Assembly (NCBI RefSeq): GCF_025465275.1
Contig: NZ_JAODNK010000144.1
Span: 39,137-103,136, forward strand
Direction: 5' to 3'
DNA length: 64,000 nucleotides
From: Nocardia sp.
GTDB lineage: Bacteria; Actinomycetota; Actinomycetes; Mycobacteriales; Mycobacteriaceae
This document shows positions 25,839 through 34,008 of this stretch, piece by piece (position 1 is the stretch's first letter; every line of letters starts with the position of its first letter). Under the pieces are notes generated by a model. The model saw nothing but the letters and a program-made list of their open reading frames with translations. It was not told the origin of the DNA and ran no database searches. A program made the position numbers and the translations under genes.

Positions 25839-27053
25839 TCAGCAGGTGATGTTCTGCGTCTTGCCGTTACTGTCGGTGGTCTGCAGGGTGGTGGGGCCGC
25901 CCTTCAGGCCGACCTTCAGTCCGTCCTGGGTGACCGTCACACTGGTGGGCTTCAAGCCCATCGGGTAGGTCTGCAGGCTCTGCGTCATGAGATCCACGAT
26001 GCCCGAGACCAGGTCGGTGGGCAGGCCGATGCCGAGGAACGACGCCGACACGGTCTCGACCTCGACCTTGTCGCCGACAACCTTTGGTTTGACCTGCAAT
26101 TGGGCCAGTCCGCCCAGCACGGTGAAGCTCAGCGTGCCGGCCGAGGGGTCGGAGGTAGCGCCGGAAACCAAGCCGCCCAACGTCTTCATGATGCCGTCAT
26201 TGCTCCAGGTGACGTCGGCTTCGGAGCTGCCGACGGTGCCGCCCGCCTTGCCGCCGTCCTGCAACTGGATGTCGTGGAAGGTGGCATGCACGGTCATACC
26301 GACCGCCGGGCCGAACTTGGTGTCGTCGCTGTCCACCGTCACCGAGCCGACCTTGTTGTCGAACATGGTGAGCAGCATGGGTTTCGCGCCGAACGACACG
26401 TCGATCTTGGAGCCCATCTGCTGCTCGAACTGCGAGCTGATGCAGTTCTCCACCTTGTTGCGGGCATACGCCTCGCCACCGGCCAGTGCGCCGACCACGA
26501 CCAGCGCCAGCACCAGGCCGATCACGATGAAGAGAGTCCGGCGACTGCGGCGATTACCGGGCGAACCACCCTGTCCGCCTCCCGCATTCGCGGTGGGCGG
26601 CGGCGTGAACGGCGGCTGCTGCGATCCACCCGGGATCGAGCCCGCACCCGCCGCATAGGCGGCCGCCTCGCCCGGACTGAGCGCCTCGGTGCCGTGGTGG
26701 CCGAGGACCGCGGTCGGCTGAGGGCCGGTGTTCTGGGCTCCGACGTGTGCGGTGTCGCCCTCCCACCACTCCGCCGGCTGGGCTCCGGGGCCTTGCGGTG
26801 CGCTCCCGCCGTGCAGGACCTGGGTGGCGTCGGCCGACCCGCCCGCACCCGCCGGATAGGGCGCACCGCCGATGACCTCGGTCGGAGGTTCACCGGCCTG
26901 CGGTGTACCGGGCTGCTTGCCGAGTTCGGCTGCGCCGCCGGGGATCCCGTAATTGGCCGCGCCGGGGTGTTCGGCCGCGGCGTCGTCCGTGCGGACCGCG
27001 TCTGATTCCGAGGCGACGTTCTTCGCGTCGTCCGAGGTGGGGTTCGAACTCAT
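25839..27053 (-). CDS. LmeA/DUF2993 family membrane-anchored protein
   Basis: This 404-residue protein has three parts: a Pro/Gly/Ala-rich disordered cytoplasmic region (about 1-160), one membrane helix (TLFIVIGLVLALVVVGALAGG) and an extracytoplasmic DUF2993 domain. The domain is related to mycobacterial LmeA, a phospholipase involved in lipomannan maturation. It ends in a conserved-looking C-terminal cysteine (QNITC). The start at MSSNPTSDD follows GGGAAG. By order it corresponds to Rv0479c, divergent from the AbiEi-like gene. Confidence 0.8.
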   Translation of the reverse strand: MSSNPTSDDAKNVASESDAVRTDDAAAEHPGAANYGIPGGAAELGKQPGTPQAGEPPTEVIGGAPYPAGAGGSADATQVLHGGSAPQGPGAQPAEWWEGDTAHVGAQNTGPQPTAVLGHHGTEALSPGEAAAYAAGAGSIPGGSQQPPFTPPPTANAGGGQGGSPGNRRSRRTLFIVIGLVLALVVVGALAGGEAYARNKVENCISSQFEQQMGSKIDVSFGAKPMLLTMFDNKVGSVTVDSDDTKFGPAVGMTVHATFHDIQLQDGGKAGGTVGSSEADVTWSNDGIMKTLGGLVSGATSDPSAGTLSFTVLGGLAQLQVKPKVVGDKVEVETVSASFLGIGLPTDLVSGIVDLMTQSLQTYPMGLKPTSVTVTQDGLKVGLKGGPTTLQTTDSNGKTQNITC

Positions 27054-27165
27054 GGCCGCGATTCTTCCCGAGCTTTCTGTGTGAGTTCTGTGCTTCTGAT
27101 GAGGTGTCGGCACACACCCGGCGGAATGTGACATAACACACAAGCGGTCGGCGTAGCCTGAGTGC

Positions 27166-27768
27166 ATGGCTGGGATTCCCGCAGCGGAGCCGGACCCGGA
27201 ACACGGCTGGCAGGCGCTACAAGAGTTGGCCGGTCGGCACGCCGGGTACTTCACCACCCGTCAGGTGCTGCACACGGGTTCCGAGGCCCATATCCGCGAC
27301 GGGCTGCGGGACGGCTCGGTGGTCCGCGCCGGTGTGGGTCTGCTGCGCCTGGGCCGCTGGCCGGACGGGCCGCTCGACGAGTACGCCATGTGGTCGGCCT
27401 GGTTCGACGGCGCGGCCGCCGTTTCCCATCACAGTGCCGCTGAACTGCACGGATTGGGCCGGCTGCGGCCGCGCTTCGTGCATATGTCGGCGCGTATCGG
27501 CCGCTTCCCGCTCTCCCCGCGCCTGGTGGTGCTGCGCCGCAGTTTCGCCCGTAAGGATGTGGAGTCCGCAGGCACCTTCCTGGTCACCACGCCGCTGCGC
27601 ACCGTGCTGGATCTGGCCGAAGCCGGGATCGGCCAGGCCGCGCTCGACGAGGTCGTCGCCGATGCGGTGGCCATTCATCGCTGTGCGCGCGCCGAAATCC
27701 GTTCCGCCAGTACCGCACTCCCGCCCGTGACCGCCGCGCGGTTGCACCGTGCGCTCACCCGCGTCTGA
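27166..27768 (+). CDS. AbiEi-like antitoxin-domain protein
   Basis: This 200-residue protein has the N-terminal winged-helix pattern of AbiEi-type proteins (GYFTTRQVLHTG..IRDGLRDGSVVRAGVGLLRL) and the AVSHHSAAELHGL core. These are transcriptional regulators in type IV abortive-infection systems, but many actinobacterial copies stand alone. No nucleotidyltransferase-like AbiEii gene is adjacent. TAGCCT (27154-27159) ends 6 nt before the ATG, so the mRNA is probably leaderless. Confidence 0.68.
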   Translation: MAGIPAAEPDPEHGWQALQELAGRHAGYFTTRQVLHTGSEAHIRDGLRDGSVVRAGVGLLRLGRWPDGPLDEYAMWSAWFDGAAAVSHHSAAELHGLGRLRPRFVHMSARIGRFPLSPRLVVLRRSFARKDVESAGTFLVTTPLRTVLDLAEAGIGQAALDEVVADAVAIHRCARAEIRSASTALPPVTAARLHRALTRV

Positions 27769-27855
27769 ATTCCGCCGGTGTGCACCGCGGATCATGCCCT
27801 CGTTCTGCGAGGTTCGAGTTTTGCGCGGCTCTGTTTCGTGGCAGGGTGACTGATC

Positions 27856-29388
27856 ATGGGGACGGTCCGCGATGGCATGTGGGATCTGGCTTTTCCACCC
27901 GGACCGCCCGAAAGAATGGCGGAGATGGTGTCGGCGGCGGTGGTCGCCGATGCCGTGCGGCGCTACGACGCTGATCTCGCGCAATCGGTGGAGACCAGCC
28001 GGGATTGGCGGCACGGGCATCGCCGCGTCTTCCGGGGGATGACCGCGCTGGCGGTGAGCGCACCCCGGGTCTCGCTCGGAATCGCCACGGAGGGGCTGCA
28101 TTCGGTGCGCACCGTGCTGCGCTTCGCCGCCGGGCGCACCGTCACCTCGCTGGATGCCGCCGATATGACGGATGCCGCCGGGGCCGGGCTGGATACCGAG
28201 ACGGTCGCCGGAACCGCCACGCCGGCAGCGCGACTCGAAGTGCCCTGGCACGGGCGATTGCTGGCCGAGGACGAATTGCGGCAGCAATTGGCCGCGTGGG
28301 AAGAGCGCGGCATCTTCGAACCGGGTTTCGTGGCCGCCGTACGCCGCGTGATCGACCACCCGGAGTGGTTGCGGCTGCCCGGATTCCGGCTGACCGCGGT
28401 CGGGGCGGCGGCGGAATTGAGCCCGCTGCGACCGTTACTGGCCTGGGGCGCCGAGGTGCTCGCGGTGGATCGGCCCGGGCGGGCGCGCTGGGATCGGCTG
28501 CGTGCGCAGGCCCGCGCCGGTGCGGGGGCCATGTCCTTTCCGGTGACGGCCGCCGGTCCGGGCGTGGATATCACCAGATATCTTCCGGCGCTGACACACT
28601 GGATCGCCGCGCACACCGATGCCCGTCCGGCGCTCGGCCTGTACGCGGGCCTGCCCGGTGCGACCGGGCTGCGCATTGCCGCCGCCTCCGATGTGCTCGC
28701 TGAATCCCTGCTGCGCGAGCATCCGGACGCCGCCCTGGCGCTGCTCGGCTCGCCGACCGACTGCTATGCCGTCCCCGAATCGATCGTGCTCGCCGCGCGG
28801 GAACAGCTGGCCCGCCGTGGAATTCGCGGCGCCACCCAGGATGTGCTGCACCGGCTCGCCCCGAACTCGCTGTACCGCTTGAACTATCTGCGCCCCGTCC
28901 TCGATGCGGAGGGCGCGCGCTGGGGCCTGTTCGACAACCTGCCCTACCTGAGCGGCCCGGATTACGCCCTCGCCCAGCGCCTCCCACGCTGGCGCGCGGT
29001 CCTGGCCCACTCGACCGGCCACACCGTCTCCTACACCGTGGCCCCGCCCACCTGGAACTCCTCGGTCCACGAAAGCCCGTGGCGCGCCGCCGCATACCGG
29101 GCCGCCACCCGCTTCGGCATTGAGGTCTTCGACCCCGCCACCGCGCGCGTACTGCTGGCCGCGAAACTCGTCGCCGACCTGATGACACCCGTGGAGCCCG
29201 CCGCAGGCACACCCGAGACCGCCGGCGGCCCAGCCAATCCGGAGACCCTGTTCACCGTCGGCGCAGCCCACGGCGGCCTCTGGCGCCAACCCTTCACCCC
29301 CCGCTCCCTCCTGGCCCCCGCCGCCGTATCCGGCTCCCTGCAAGCACTCCGGGATCGCGTCGGCTCCGCCCTCGACCCCGACGACTGA
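27856..29388 (+). CDS. Conserved-looking protein of unknown function (510 aa)
   Basis: I do not recognise a family. The 510-residue protein is soluble, without signal peptide or membrane helix. A segment LTAVGAAAELSPLRPLLAWGAEVLAVDRP (about residues 180-208) reads like a Rossmann beta-alpha-beta nucleotide-binding unit ending in an acidic residue. A hydrophobic strand-rich stretch follows (ITRYLPALTHWIAAHTDARPALGLYAGLPG). Codon use matches the neighbours. It ends at a REP-like repeat between convergent genes. Confidence 0.65.
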   Translation: MGTVRDGMWDLAFPPGPPERMAEMVSAAVVADAVRRYDADLAQSVETSRDWRHGHRRVFRGMTALAVSAPRVSLGIATEGLHSVRTVLRFAAGRTVTSLDAADMTDAAGAGLDTETVAGTATPAARLEVPWHGRLLAEDELRQQLAAWEERGIFEPGFVAAVRRVIDHPEWLRLPGFRLTAVGAAAELSPLRPLLAWGAEVLAVDRPGRARWDRLRAQARAGAGAMSFPVTAAGPGVDITRYLPALTHWIAAHTDARPALGLYAGLPGATGLRIAAASDVLAESLLREHPDAALALLGSPTDCYAVPESIVLAAREQLARRGIRGATQDVLHRLAPNSLYRLNYLRPVLDAEGARWGLFDNLPYLSGPDYALAQRLPRWRAVLAHSTGHTVSYTVAPPTWNSSVHESPWRAAAYRAATRFGIEVFDPATARVLLAAKLVADLMTPVEPAAGTPETAGGPANPETLFTVGAAHGGLWRQPFTPRSLLAPAAVSGSLQALRDRVGSALDPDD

Positions 29389-29419
29389 TCAACCCTGTCA
29401 TTCTGTGCCGGATCACCCC

Positions 29420-29545
29420 CCGTCATCCCGGCACGTTTTCGGCCGGGATCCACACCTCGAGGTGATCAGCCCATCTTGGTGGATCCCGGCCAAAAGCACG
29501 CCGGGATGATGAGGTGGGCGCCGTATGCCGGGATGACGGGTGGGC
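29420..29545. repeat. REP-like inverted pair, convergent junction 2
   Basis: CGTCATCCCGGC..GGCCGGGATCCACACC (29420-29457) faces its reverse complement (29478-29510) across about 20 nt, giving a BIME-like inverted pair with arms near 32 bp. A third half unit, TGCCGGGATGACGGG, lies at 29526-29540. It sits between the convergent 510-residue gene and the methyltransferase-like gene. Confidence 0.8.
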
Positions 29546-29580
29546 TCGCGATGTGGCGGGGTGCGCTGCGAATGCCGAGG

Positions 29581-30282
29581 TCAGTCGGGGAGAGGTGCGA
29601 CTGCTGACCAAGGGATGGTGAGCTGGTTGTCGCGGAGGCGGCGGCGTTGGGGGCGGAGGGGGAAACCGTGTTGGCGCAACAGATCTGCGGCGTGGCGCCA
29701 GCGCGCCCTGGGGCCGTAGGGGGCCAGGGGAGCGGCGTGGGACCAGGCGCGGTCGGCGGCGGTGAGGAGGGTGTGGATGGGTTCGCCGGGGATATTGCGG
29801 TGGATGAGGGCTTTGGGGAGGCGTTCGGCGAGGTCCGAGGGCTGGTCGACGGTGAAGGGGTCCCAGGCCAGGGTGAGGGTGCGGGGGCCGGCGCGGTCCA
29901 GCAGGATCCAGGCGCAGCGGCGGCCGAGTTCATCGCAGGTGCCGTCGAGCAGCAGGCCACCGGGGGCGAGGCCGGACAGGATGGTCGACCAGGCTTCGGG
30001 GACAGCCGATTCCGGGTATTGGCGCAGCACATTGAAGGCGCGCACCAGGATCGGCCGCAGTCCGGCCAATTCGAAACCGCCGCGGGCGAAGACGACGCCG
30101 TCGCGTCCGGGGACGACGCGTTCCGGATCGATTTCCAGGCCGACCACGCGCAGATCCGCGCGGACGGTGCGTAGTCGCGCCGCCATTTCCAGCGTGGTGA
30201 CCGGACTCGCGCCGTAGCCGAGGTCGACTACGAGCGGGTCATTCGCGTTCAGCAATCGTTCGGCGACCGTCGTATCGTGCAC
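29581..30282 (-). CDS. SAM-dependent methyltransferase-like protein
   Basis: A class I methyltransferase motif, VVDLGYGASPVTTLEMA, is followed by a GLEIDPERV acidic strand. From GTG 30282 the protein is 233 residues. The frame stays open upstream and encodes plausible protein (IGTITRGTTGINRLRR before GDRWLVHD), so the true start is probably further 5'. A CTG at 30357 overlapping the upstream TGA stop (C-TGA) would give 258 residues; no ATG, GTG or TTG is available there. The substrate is unknown. Confidence 0.7.
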   Translation of the reverse strand: MHDTTVAERLLNANDPLVVDLGYGASPVTTLEMAARLRTVRADLRVVGLEIDPERVVPGRDGVVFARGGFELAGLRPILVRAFNVLRQYPESAVPEAWSTILSGLAPGGLLLDGTCDELGRRCAWILLDRAGPRTLTLAWDPFTVDQPSDLAERLPKALIHRNIPGEPIHTLLTAADRAWSHAAPLAPYGPRARWRHAADLLRQHGFPLRPQRRRLRDNQLTIPWSAVAPLPD

Positions 30283-30353
30283 AAGCCATCGATCCCCGCG
30301 GCGCAGCCGGTTGATACCGGTAGTGCCGCGGGTGATGGTGCCGATCGGTTTGA

Positions 30354-30869
30354 TCAGCCGACGGGGTGCTGCTGATCCAGCCAGAGCTTCGTCACCTCGG
30401 CCTCGGCTCGGAACAGGTCGATCAGGTTCACCAGCATGAGCTGTTCGAGCTTGCGTCCGAGGAACGGGAGCTGCACGTGCGCCTCCGAGGAGGTGCGCAG
30501 GGTGCAGCCGGTATCGGTGGGGAACAGGCGCATGGTGCCGCCCAGGGTGCCCGGTCCGCCGGGCATGAAAGTGGTGTATTCCCCGGTCACCTCGGGTCCG
30601 AAGGCCCCGTACTTCTCGGTGCGGGTGATCACCATGTCCTTGCGCATGACGGCCTGCGCGAGGTCTGGGAGGCTCTCTCGCGGCAGCACGTGGCGGGTTT
30701 CGACCTCTATCCCGGAATCACCGGATTCGAGGCGGACGAGGTCATTGGGCGAGTGTTTCCGCATCTCCTCGATCCGCGCGTCCCAGAGGTCGCGGTTCAT
30801 GAGCGCCGCGTACACCTCTTTGGTGGTGTGCAGCGGATAGCGCGCGGAATAGTCGAGTCGGCGGGGCAC
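30354..30869 (-). CDS. DUF2505 family protein, copy 1
   Basis: This 171-residue protein of the DUF2505 family has a START/Bet v1-like lipid-binding fold by family description. It begins PRRLDYSARYPL. An invariant-looking LPFLGRKLEQL near the C terminus parallels PLFGRKIEAAI in the next gene. GTG 30869 lies 8 nt after TAACCT on the coding strand, so it is probably leaderless. It is probably co-transcribed with the methyltransferase-like gene downstream. Confidence 0.8.
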   Translation of the reverse strand: MPRRLDYSARYPLHTTKEVYAALMNRDLWDARIEEMRKHSPNDLVRLESGDSGIEVETRHVLPRESLPDLAQAVMRKDMVITRTEKYGAFGPEVTGEYTTFMPGGPGTLGGTMRLFPTDTGCTLRTSSEAHVQLPFLGRKLEQLMLVNLIDLFRAEAEVTKLWLDQQHPVG

Positions 30870-30900
30870 GATCGGTCAGGTTACTGCCGTGCGGGCCCTG

Positions 30901-31386
30901 TCAGTGCGAACTCAGCCAATTGTCGGTGAACTCGGCTTCGCGTGCGAGCAGTTCGGTGAGGTGTTCCTGGATGGCGGCTTCGATCTTGCGGCCGAAGAGC
31001 GGGATCTTCACCTCGATCACGGCGTCCACCACGTAGGCGGACCCGGTGCCCGAATCGCTGACGGTCAGGGTGCCGTTCACGCTGGCCGGTACGCCGTCCA
31101 CGCGCGCTTCGACGGTGCCGCCACTGCCGTTCCAGGTCTCGGTGCGCGGAATCACCAGATCGCCCGGGCGCACTGCGGTGACCTGAGCGGGCAGTTCGGA
31201 GGCCGGAATCGCCTGGATCATCTCCACGCGCACCTGGTCGCCGGAGATGGAGAGCGATTCGATGCGGGCATTGGGCCCGCCGACGGCCTCGATCCGGTCC
31301 TTCCAGTACTGCTCGTCCGAGAAGGCAGCGCGCACAGCGGCGGTGGAATGGGTCGAGTGCCCAGTGAAGGCCAGAGGTGTCGCCAT
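30901..31386 (-). CDS. DUF2505 family protein, copy 2 (Rv0481c-like)
   Basis: This 161-residue DUF2505 protein is paralogous to the adjacent gene (shared IPRTETW/ITRTEKY and FGRKIE/LGRKLE blocks). By order it matches Rv0481c, next to murB. The ATG at 31386 is 8 nt downstream of TAGCCT on the coding strand, giving a leaderless start that shares an overlapping divergent promoter with murB. Confidence 0.82.
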   Translation of the reverse strand: MATPLAFTGHSTHSTAAVRAAFSDEQYWKDRIEAVGGPNARIESLSISGDQVRVEMIQAIPASELPAQVTAVRPGDLVIPRTETWNGSGGTVEARVDGVPASVNGTLTVSDSGTGSAYVVDAVIEVKIPLFGRKIEAAIQEHLTELLAREAEFTDNWLSSH

Positions 31387-31412
31387 GGTCGGACAGGCTA
31401 CCGTCTGTGCCT
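31387..31412. promoter_or_regulatory. Overlapping divergent -10 elements (DUF2505 / murB)
   Basis: The 26 bp between the two start codons hold TAGCCT on the minus strand (31395-31400) and TACCGT on the plus strand (31399-31404). The hexamers overlap by the TA step. Each ends exactly 8 nt from its own start codon, so both transcripts would be leaderless and only one RNA polymerase can melt the site at a time. Confidence 0.7.
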
Positions 31413-32522
31413 GTGCGTACTACTGGGGTGGTGTCCTTCGACGACGTGCGGGACCGGCTCGCCGGGACCGGTGCGAGCCTGCGGGCCGCGGTGCCGCTGG
31501 CGGAGCTGACGACGCTGCGCGTGGGCGGTCCCGCGATCGTCGCCGAGTGCGCGAGCACCGAATCGCTCGTGGCGACCGTGCGGGAGCTGGATGCGGCTGG
31601 AATTCCGGTGCTGCTCATCGCCGGTGGCTCGAATCTGCTGATCGCCGACGAGGGTTTCCCGGGCGTCGTCGTCCGCATCGCCACGACCGCCGTCGAGATC
31701 GGCGACGGCTTCGTGACCGCTGAGGCGGGCGCGAATTGGGATGCGGTGGTGGCGACTTCGGTCGAGGCCGGCTACGGCGGTCTCGAATGCCTGTCCGGCA
31801 TACCGGGTTCCGCGGGCGCCACACCGGTGCAGAACGTCGGCGCATACGGCGTAGAAGTCGCAGCCCTGCTGCGCCGGGCGCGATTACTGGATCGCGCGAG
31901 CGGTGATATCCGCTGGGCCGAGCCGGAGGAACTCGGATTCGGCTATCGCACTTCGGTGTTGAAGCACAATGCCGCGGCGGTGGTGCTGGCCGTCGAATTC
32001 GCGCTGCGCCCGGACGGTTCCAGCGCGCCGCTGCGCTATCGGGAGCTGGCGGCCGCACTGGGTGCGCAGGAGGGCGAATCCCGTCCGGCCGCCCTGGTGC
32101 GGGCCGAAGTGCTGCGGCTGCGCGCGAGCAAGGGCATGGTGCTCGATCCGGACGACTACGACACCTGGAGTGCGGGGTCGTTCTTTACCAATCCGATTGT
32201 TCCGGACATCGACGCGGCGGCGGTGCGTGAGGCGATTGCCACACATGTCGGTCCCGATGTGGCAGTGCCCACCTGGCCGGTCGACGGTGGTGTGAAGTTC
32301 TCCGCGGGTTGGCTCATCGAGCGCGCGGGGTTCGCCAAGGGCTATCCGGACGCGACGGCTCCGGCGCGGCTGTCCACCAAACACACTTTGGCACTGACAA
32401 ATCGGGGCGAGGCGTCCGCCGCGGACCTGGCGACTTTGGCGCGGACAGTTCGCCAAGGAGTTGCTGAACGTTTCCGAATTCACCTGGAACCGGAACCTGT
32501 CACAGTGGGAGTCACGCTGTAG
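31413..32522 (+). CDS. murB: UDP-N-acetylenolpyruvoylglucosamine reductase
   Basis: This 369-residue flavoenzyme reduces UDP-GlcNAc-enolpyruvate to UDP-MurNAc, the second committed step of peptidoglycan synthesis. FAD-binding motifs are LLIAGGSNLLI and GIPGSAGATPVQNVGAYG. The catalytic serine is Ser256 in GSFFTNP. GTG 31413 is chosen because an 8-nt spaced TACCGT precedes it and the first residues fit the family; an upstream ATG at 31377 lies inside the divergent gene. It matches Rv0482. Confidence 0.92.
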   Translation: MRTTGVVSFDDVRDRLAGTGASLRAAVPLAELTTLRVGGPAIVAECASTESLVATVRELDAAGIPVLLIAGGSNLLIADEGFPGVVVRIATTAVEIGDGFVTAEAGANWDAVVATSVEAGYGGLECLSGIPGSAGATPVQNVGAYGVEVAALLRRARLLDRASGDIRWAEPEELGFGYRTSVLKHNAAAVVLAVEFALRPDGSSAPLRYRELAAALGAQEGESRPAALVRAEVLRLRASKGMVLDPDDYDTWSAGSFFTNPIVPDIDAAAVREAIATHVGPDVAVPTWPVDGGVKFSAGWLIERAGFAKGYPDATAPARLSTKHTLALTNRGEASAADLATLARTVRQGVAERFRIHLEPEPVTVGVTL

Positions 32523-32585
32523 GGGTGGCGGGTACCACGGTTTCGACGTCTGGAGGACTCGGTTTGCCCAGGTAACCTCGAGCGG

Positions 32586-33851
32586 GTGAGCAATCGAGGA
32601 TTCCCGGTCCGGCGGGCAGCCGCTGTCATGGCCGCGCTGCTGGCGGTGGTGGCGCTGGTGGCCGGATGCACGTCCGACAAGGGCGGCGGCACCCCCGACA
32701 AGCCGGCCGTTCCCGCTGCCAAGGTGACCACAACCCCTGGTGACGGCACACAGAACGTCAACCCCACCGCCCCGGTCTCGGTCTCGGTGACGCAGGGCCG
32801 CATCGATCAGGTGGCGCTGACCAACCCGAACGGTAAGCAGGTCACCGGCGAGCTCGCCCCTGACCACAGCAAGTTCACGGTCACCGAACCGCTCGGCTAC
32901 GGCGTCACCTACAGCTGGTCCGGTACCGCGACGGGTACCGACGGCAAGCCGGTGCCGATCGAATCCAAGTTCACCACCGTCACTCCCAAGACCGAGGTCT
33001 CGGCGACGATCAATATCGCCGACAACCAGCAGGTCGGCATTGCCGCGCCGATCATCCTGCAGTTCAACTCGCATATCGACAACAAGGCCGCCGTCGAGAA
33101 GGCGCTGACCGTCACGACCACCCCCGCGGCCGAGGGTTCGTGGGCCTGGCTGCCCGATTCCAACGGCGGCTCCCGCGCGCACTGGCGGCCGCGCGAGTAC
33201 TGGCAGACCGGCACCGCGGTGCATGTGGGCGCCAAGCTCTACGGCCTCGATATGGGCGAGGGTTCCTTCGGCACCGCCGATATCACCTCGGACTTCAAGA
33301 TCGGCCGTTCGCAGATCGTGCGGGCCGTGGCCTCCAGCCACCGCATGCAGGTGATCCGCGACGGGCAGGTTGTCGTCGATATCCCCGTCAGCTACGGCGA
33401 GGGCAATGAGGACCGCAATGTGACTCGCTCCGGCATCCACGTGGTGACCGAGAAGTACGAGGATTTCGTCATGTCGAATCCGCCGTTCTACACGAATGCG
33501 CGGGAGCGCTGGGCGGTTCGCATCTCCAATAATGGCGAGTTCATCCACGCGAACCCGGAATCGATTTCCGCACAGGGCAATTCGAATGTCACAAACGGCT
33601 GCATCAACCTCAGTCCGAGTGATGCCCAGGCCTTCTTCCCGACCGCTCTCTACGGCGATCCGGTGGAGGTGACCGGCACCCGCATCAACCTCTCCGCGGC
33701 GGACGGTGACCTCTACGACTGGACCATGGACTGGGATACCTGGAAGAGCATGTCGGCACTGCAGGCCGATCCGGCCACGGTGGTTTCCGCGGCTCCGGTC
33801 GCCCCGCAGGCGCCCGGCGGCGCCGCCCCGACCACACCGGGCGCTCGCTGA
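32586..33851 (+). CDS. lprQ: Lipoprotein L,D-transpeptidase (LdtMt5/LprQ type)
   Basis: This 421-residue lipoprotein makes 3-3 peptidoglycan cross-links outside the membrane. A signal peptide ends in the lipobox LVAGC (Cys at about residue 23). Two Ig-like domains follow (about 45-125 and 130-240). The YkuD catalytic domain has Cys339 in TNGCINLSP. GTG 32586 is 7 nt after TAACCT, so it is probably leaderless. Adjacent to murB as in Rv0482-Rv0483. Confidence 0.9.
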   Translation: MSNRGFPVRRAAAVMAALLAVVALVAGCTSDKGGGTPDKPAVPAAKVTTTPGDGTQNVNPTAPVSVSVTQGRIDQVALTNPNGKQVTGELAPDHSKFTVTEPLGYGVTYSWSGTATGTDGKPVPIESKFTTVTPKTEVSATINIADNQQVGIAAPIILQFNSHIDNKAAVEKALTVTTTPAAEGSWAWLPDSNGGSRAHWRPREYWQTGTAVHVGAKLYGLDMGEGSFGTADITSDFKIGRSQIVRAVASSHRMQVIRDGQVVVDIPVSYGEGNEDRNVTRSGIHVVTEKYEDFVMSNPPFYTNARERWAVRISNNGEFIHANPESISAQGNSNVTNGCINLSPSDAQAFFPTALYGDPVEVTGTRINLSAADGDLYDWTMDWDTWKSMSALQADPATVVSAAPVAPQAPGGAAPTTPGAR

Positions 33852-33865
33852 CCCCATAGTCACCG

Positions 33866-33907
33866 AACAGCGCAGGCACTCCATACGCGGAGTGCCTGCG
33901 CTGTTTT
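33866..33907 (+). terminator. Intrinsic terminator after ldt
   Basis: A 17-bp perfect stem (33866-33882 with 33889-33905) with a 6-nt loop ends in TTTT, 15 nt after the stop. Confidence 0.9.
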
Positions 33908-34008
33908 GCGTCGGCACAGGGTGATTACGCATCAGGTGATTGCGAGGTGCGAAGCCTCCGGAATGGCATTAGTCTGCGTCGAAGGGAGCGTTGCGGAGAG
34001 GTTGGACA

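Noticed and set aside
31884..33932. A 682-codon open frame antisense to murB and ldt
   Set aside because: It is the shadow of two clear genes. The translation is Arg/Gly/His-rich without family motifs.
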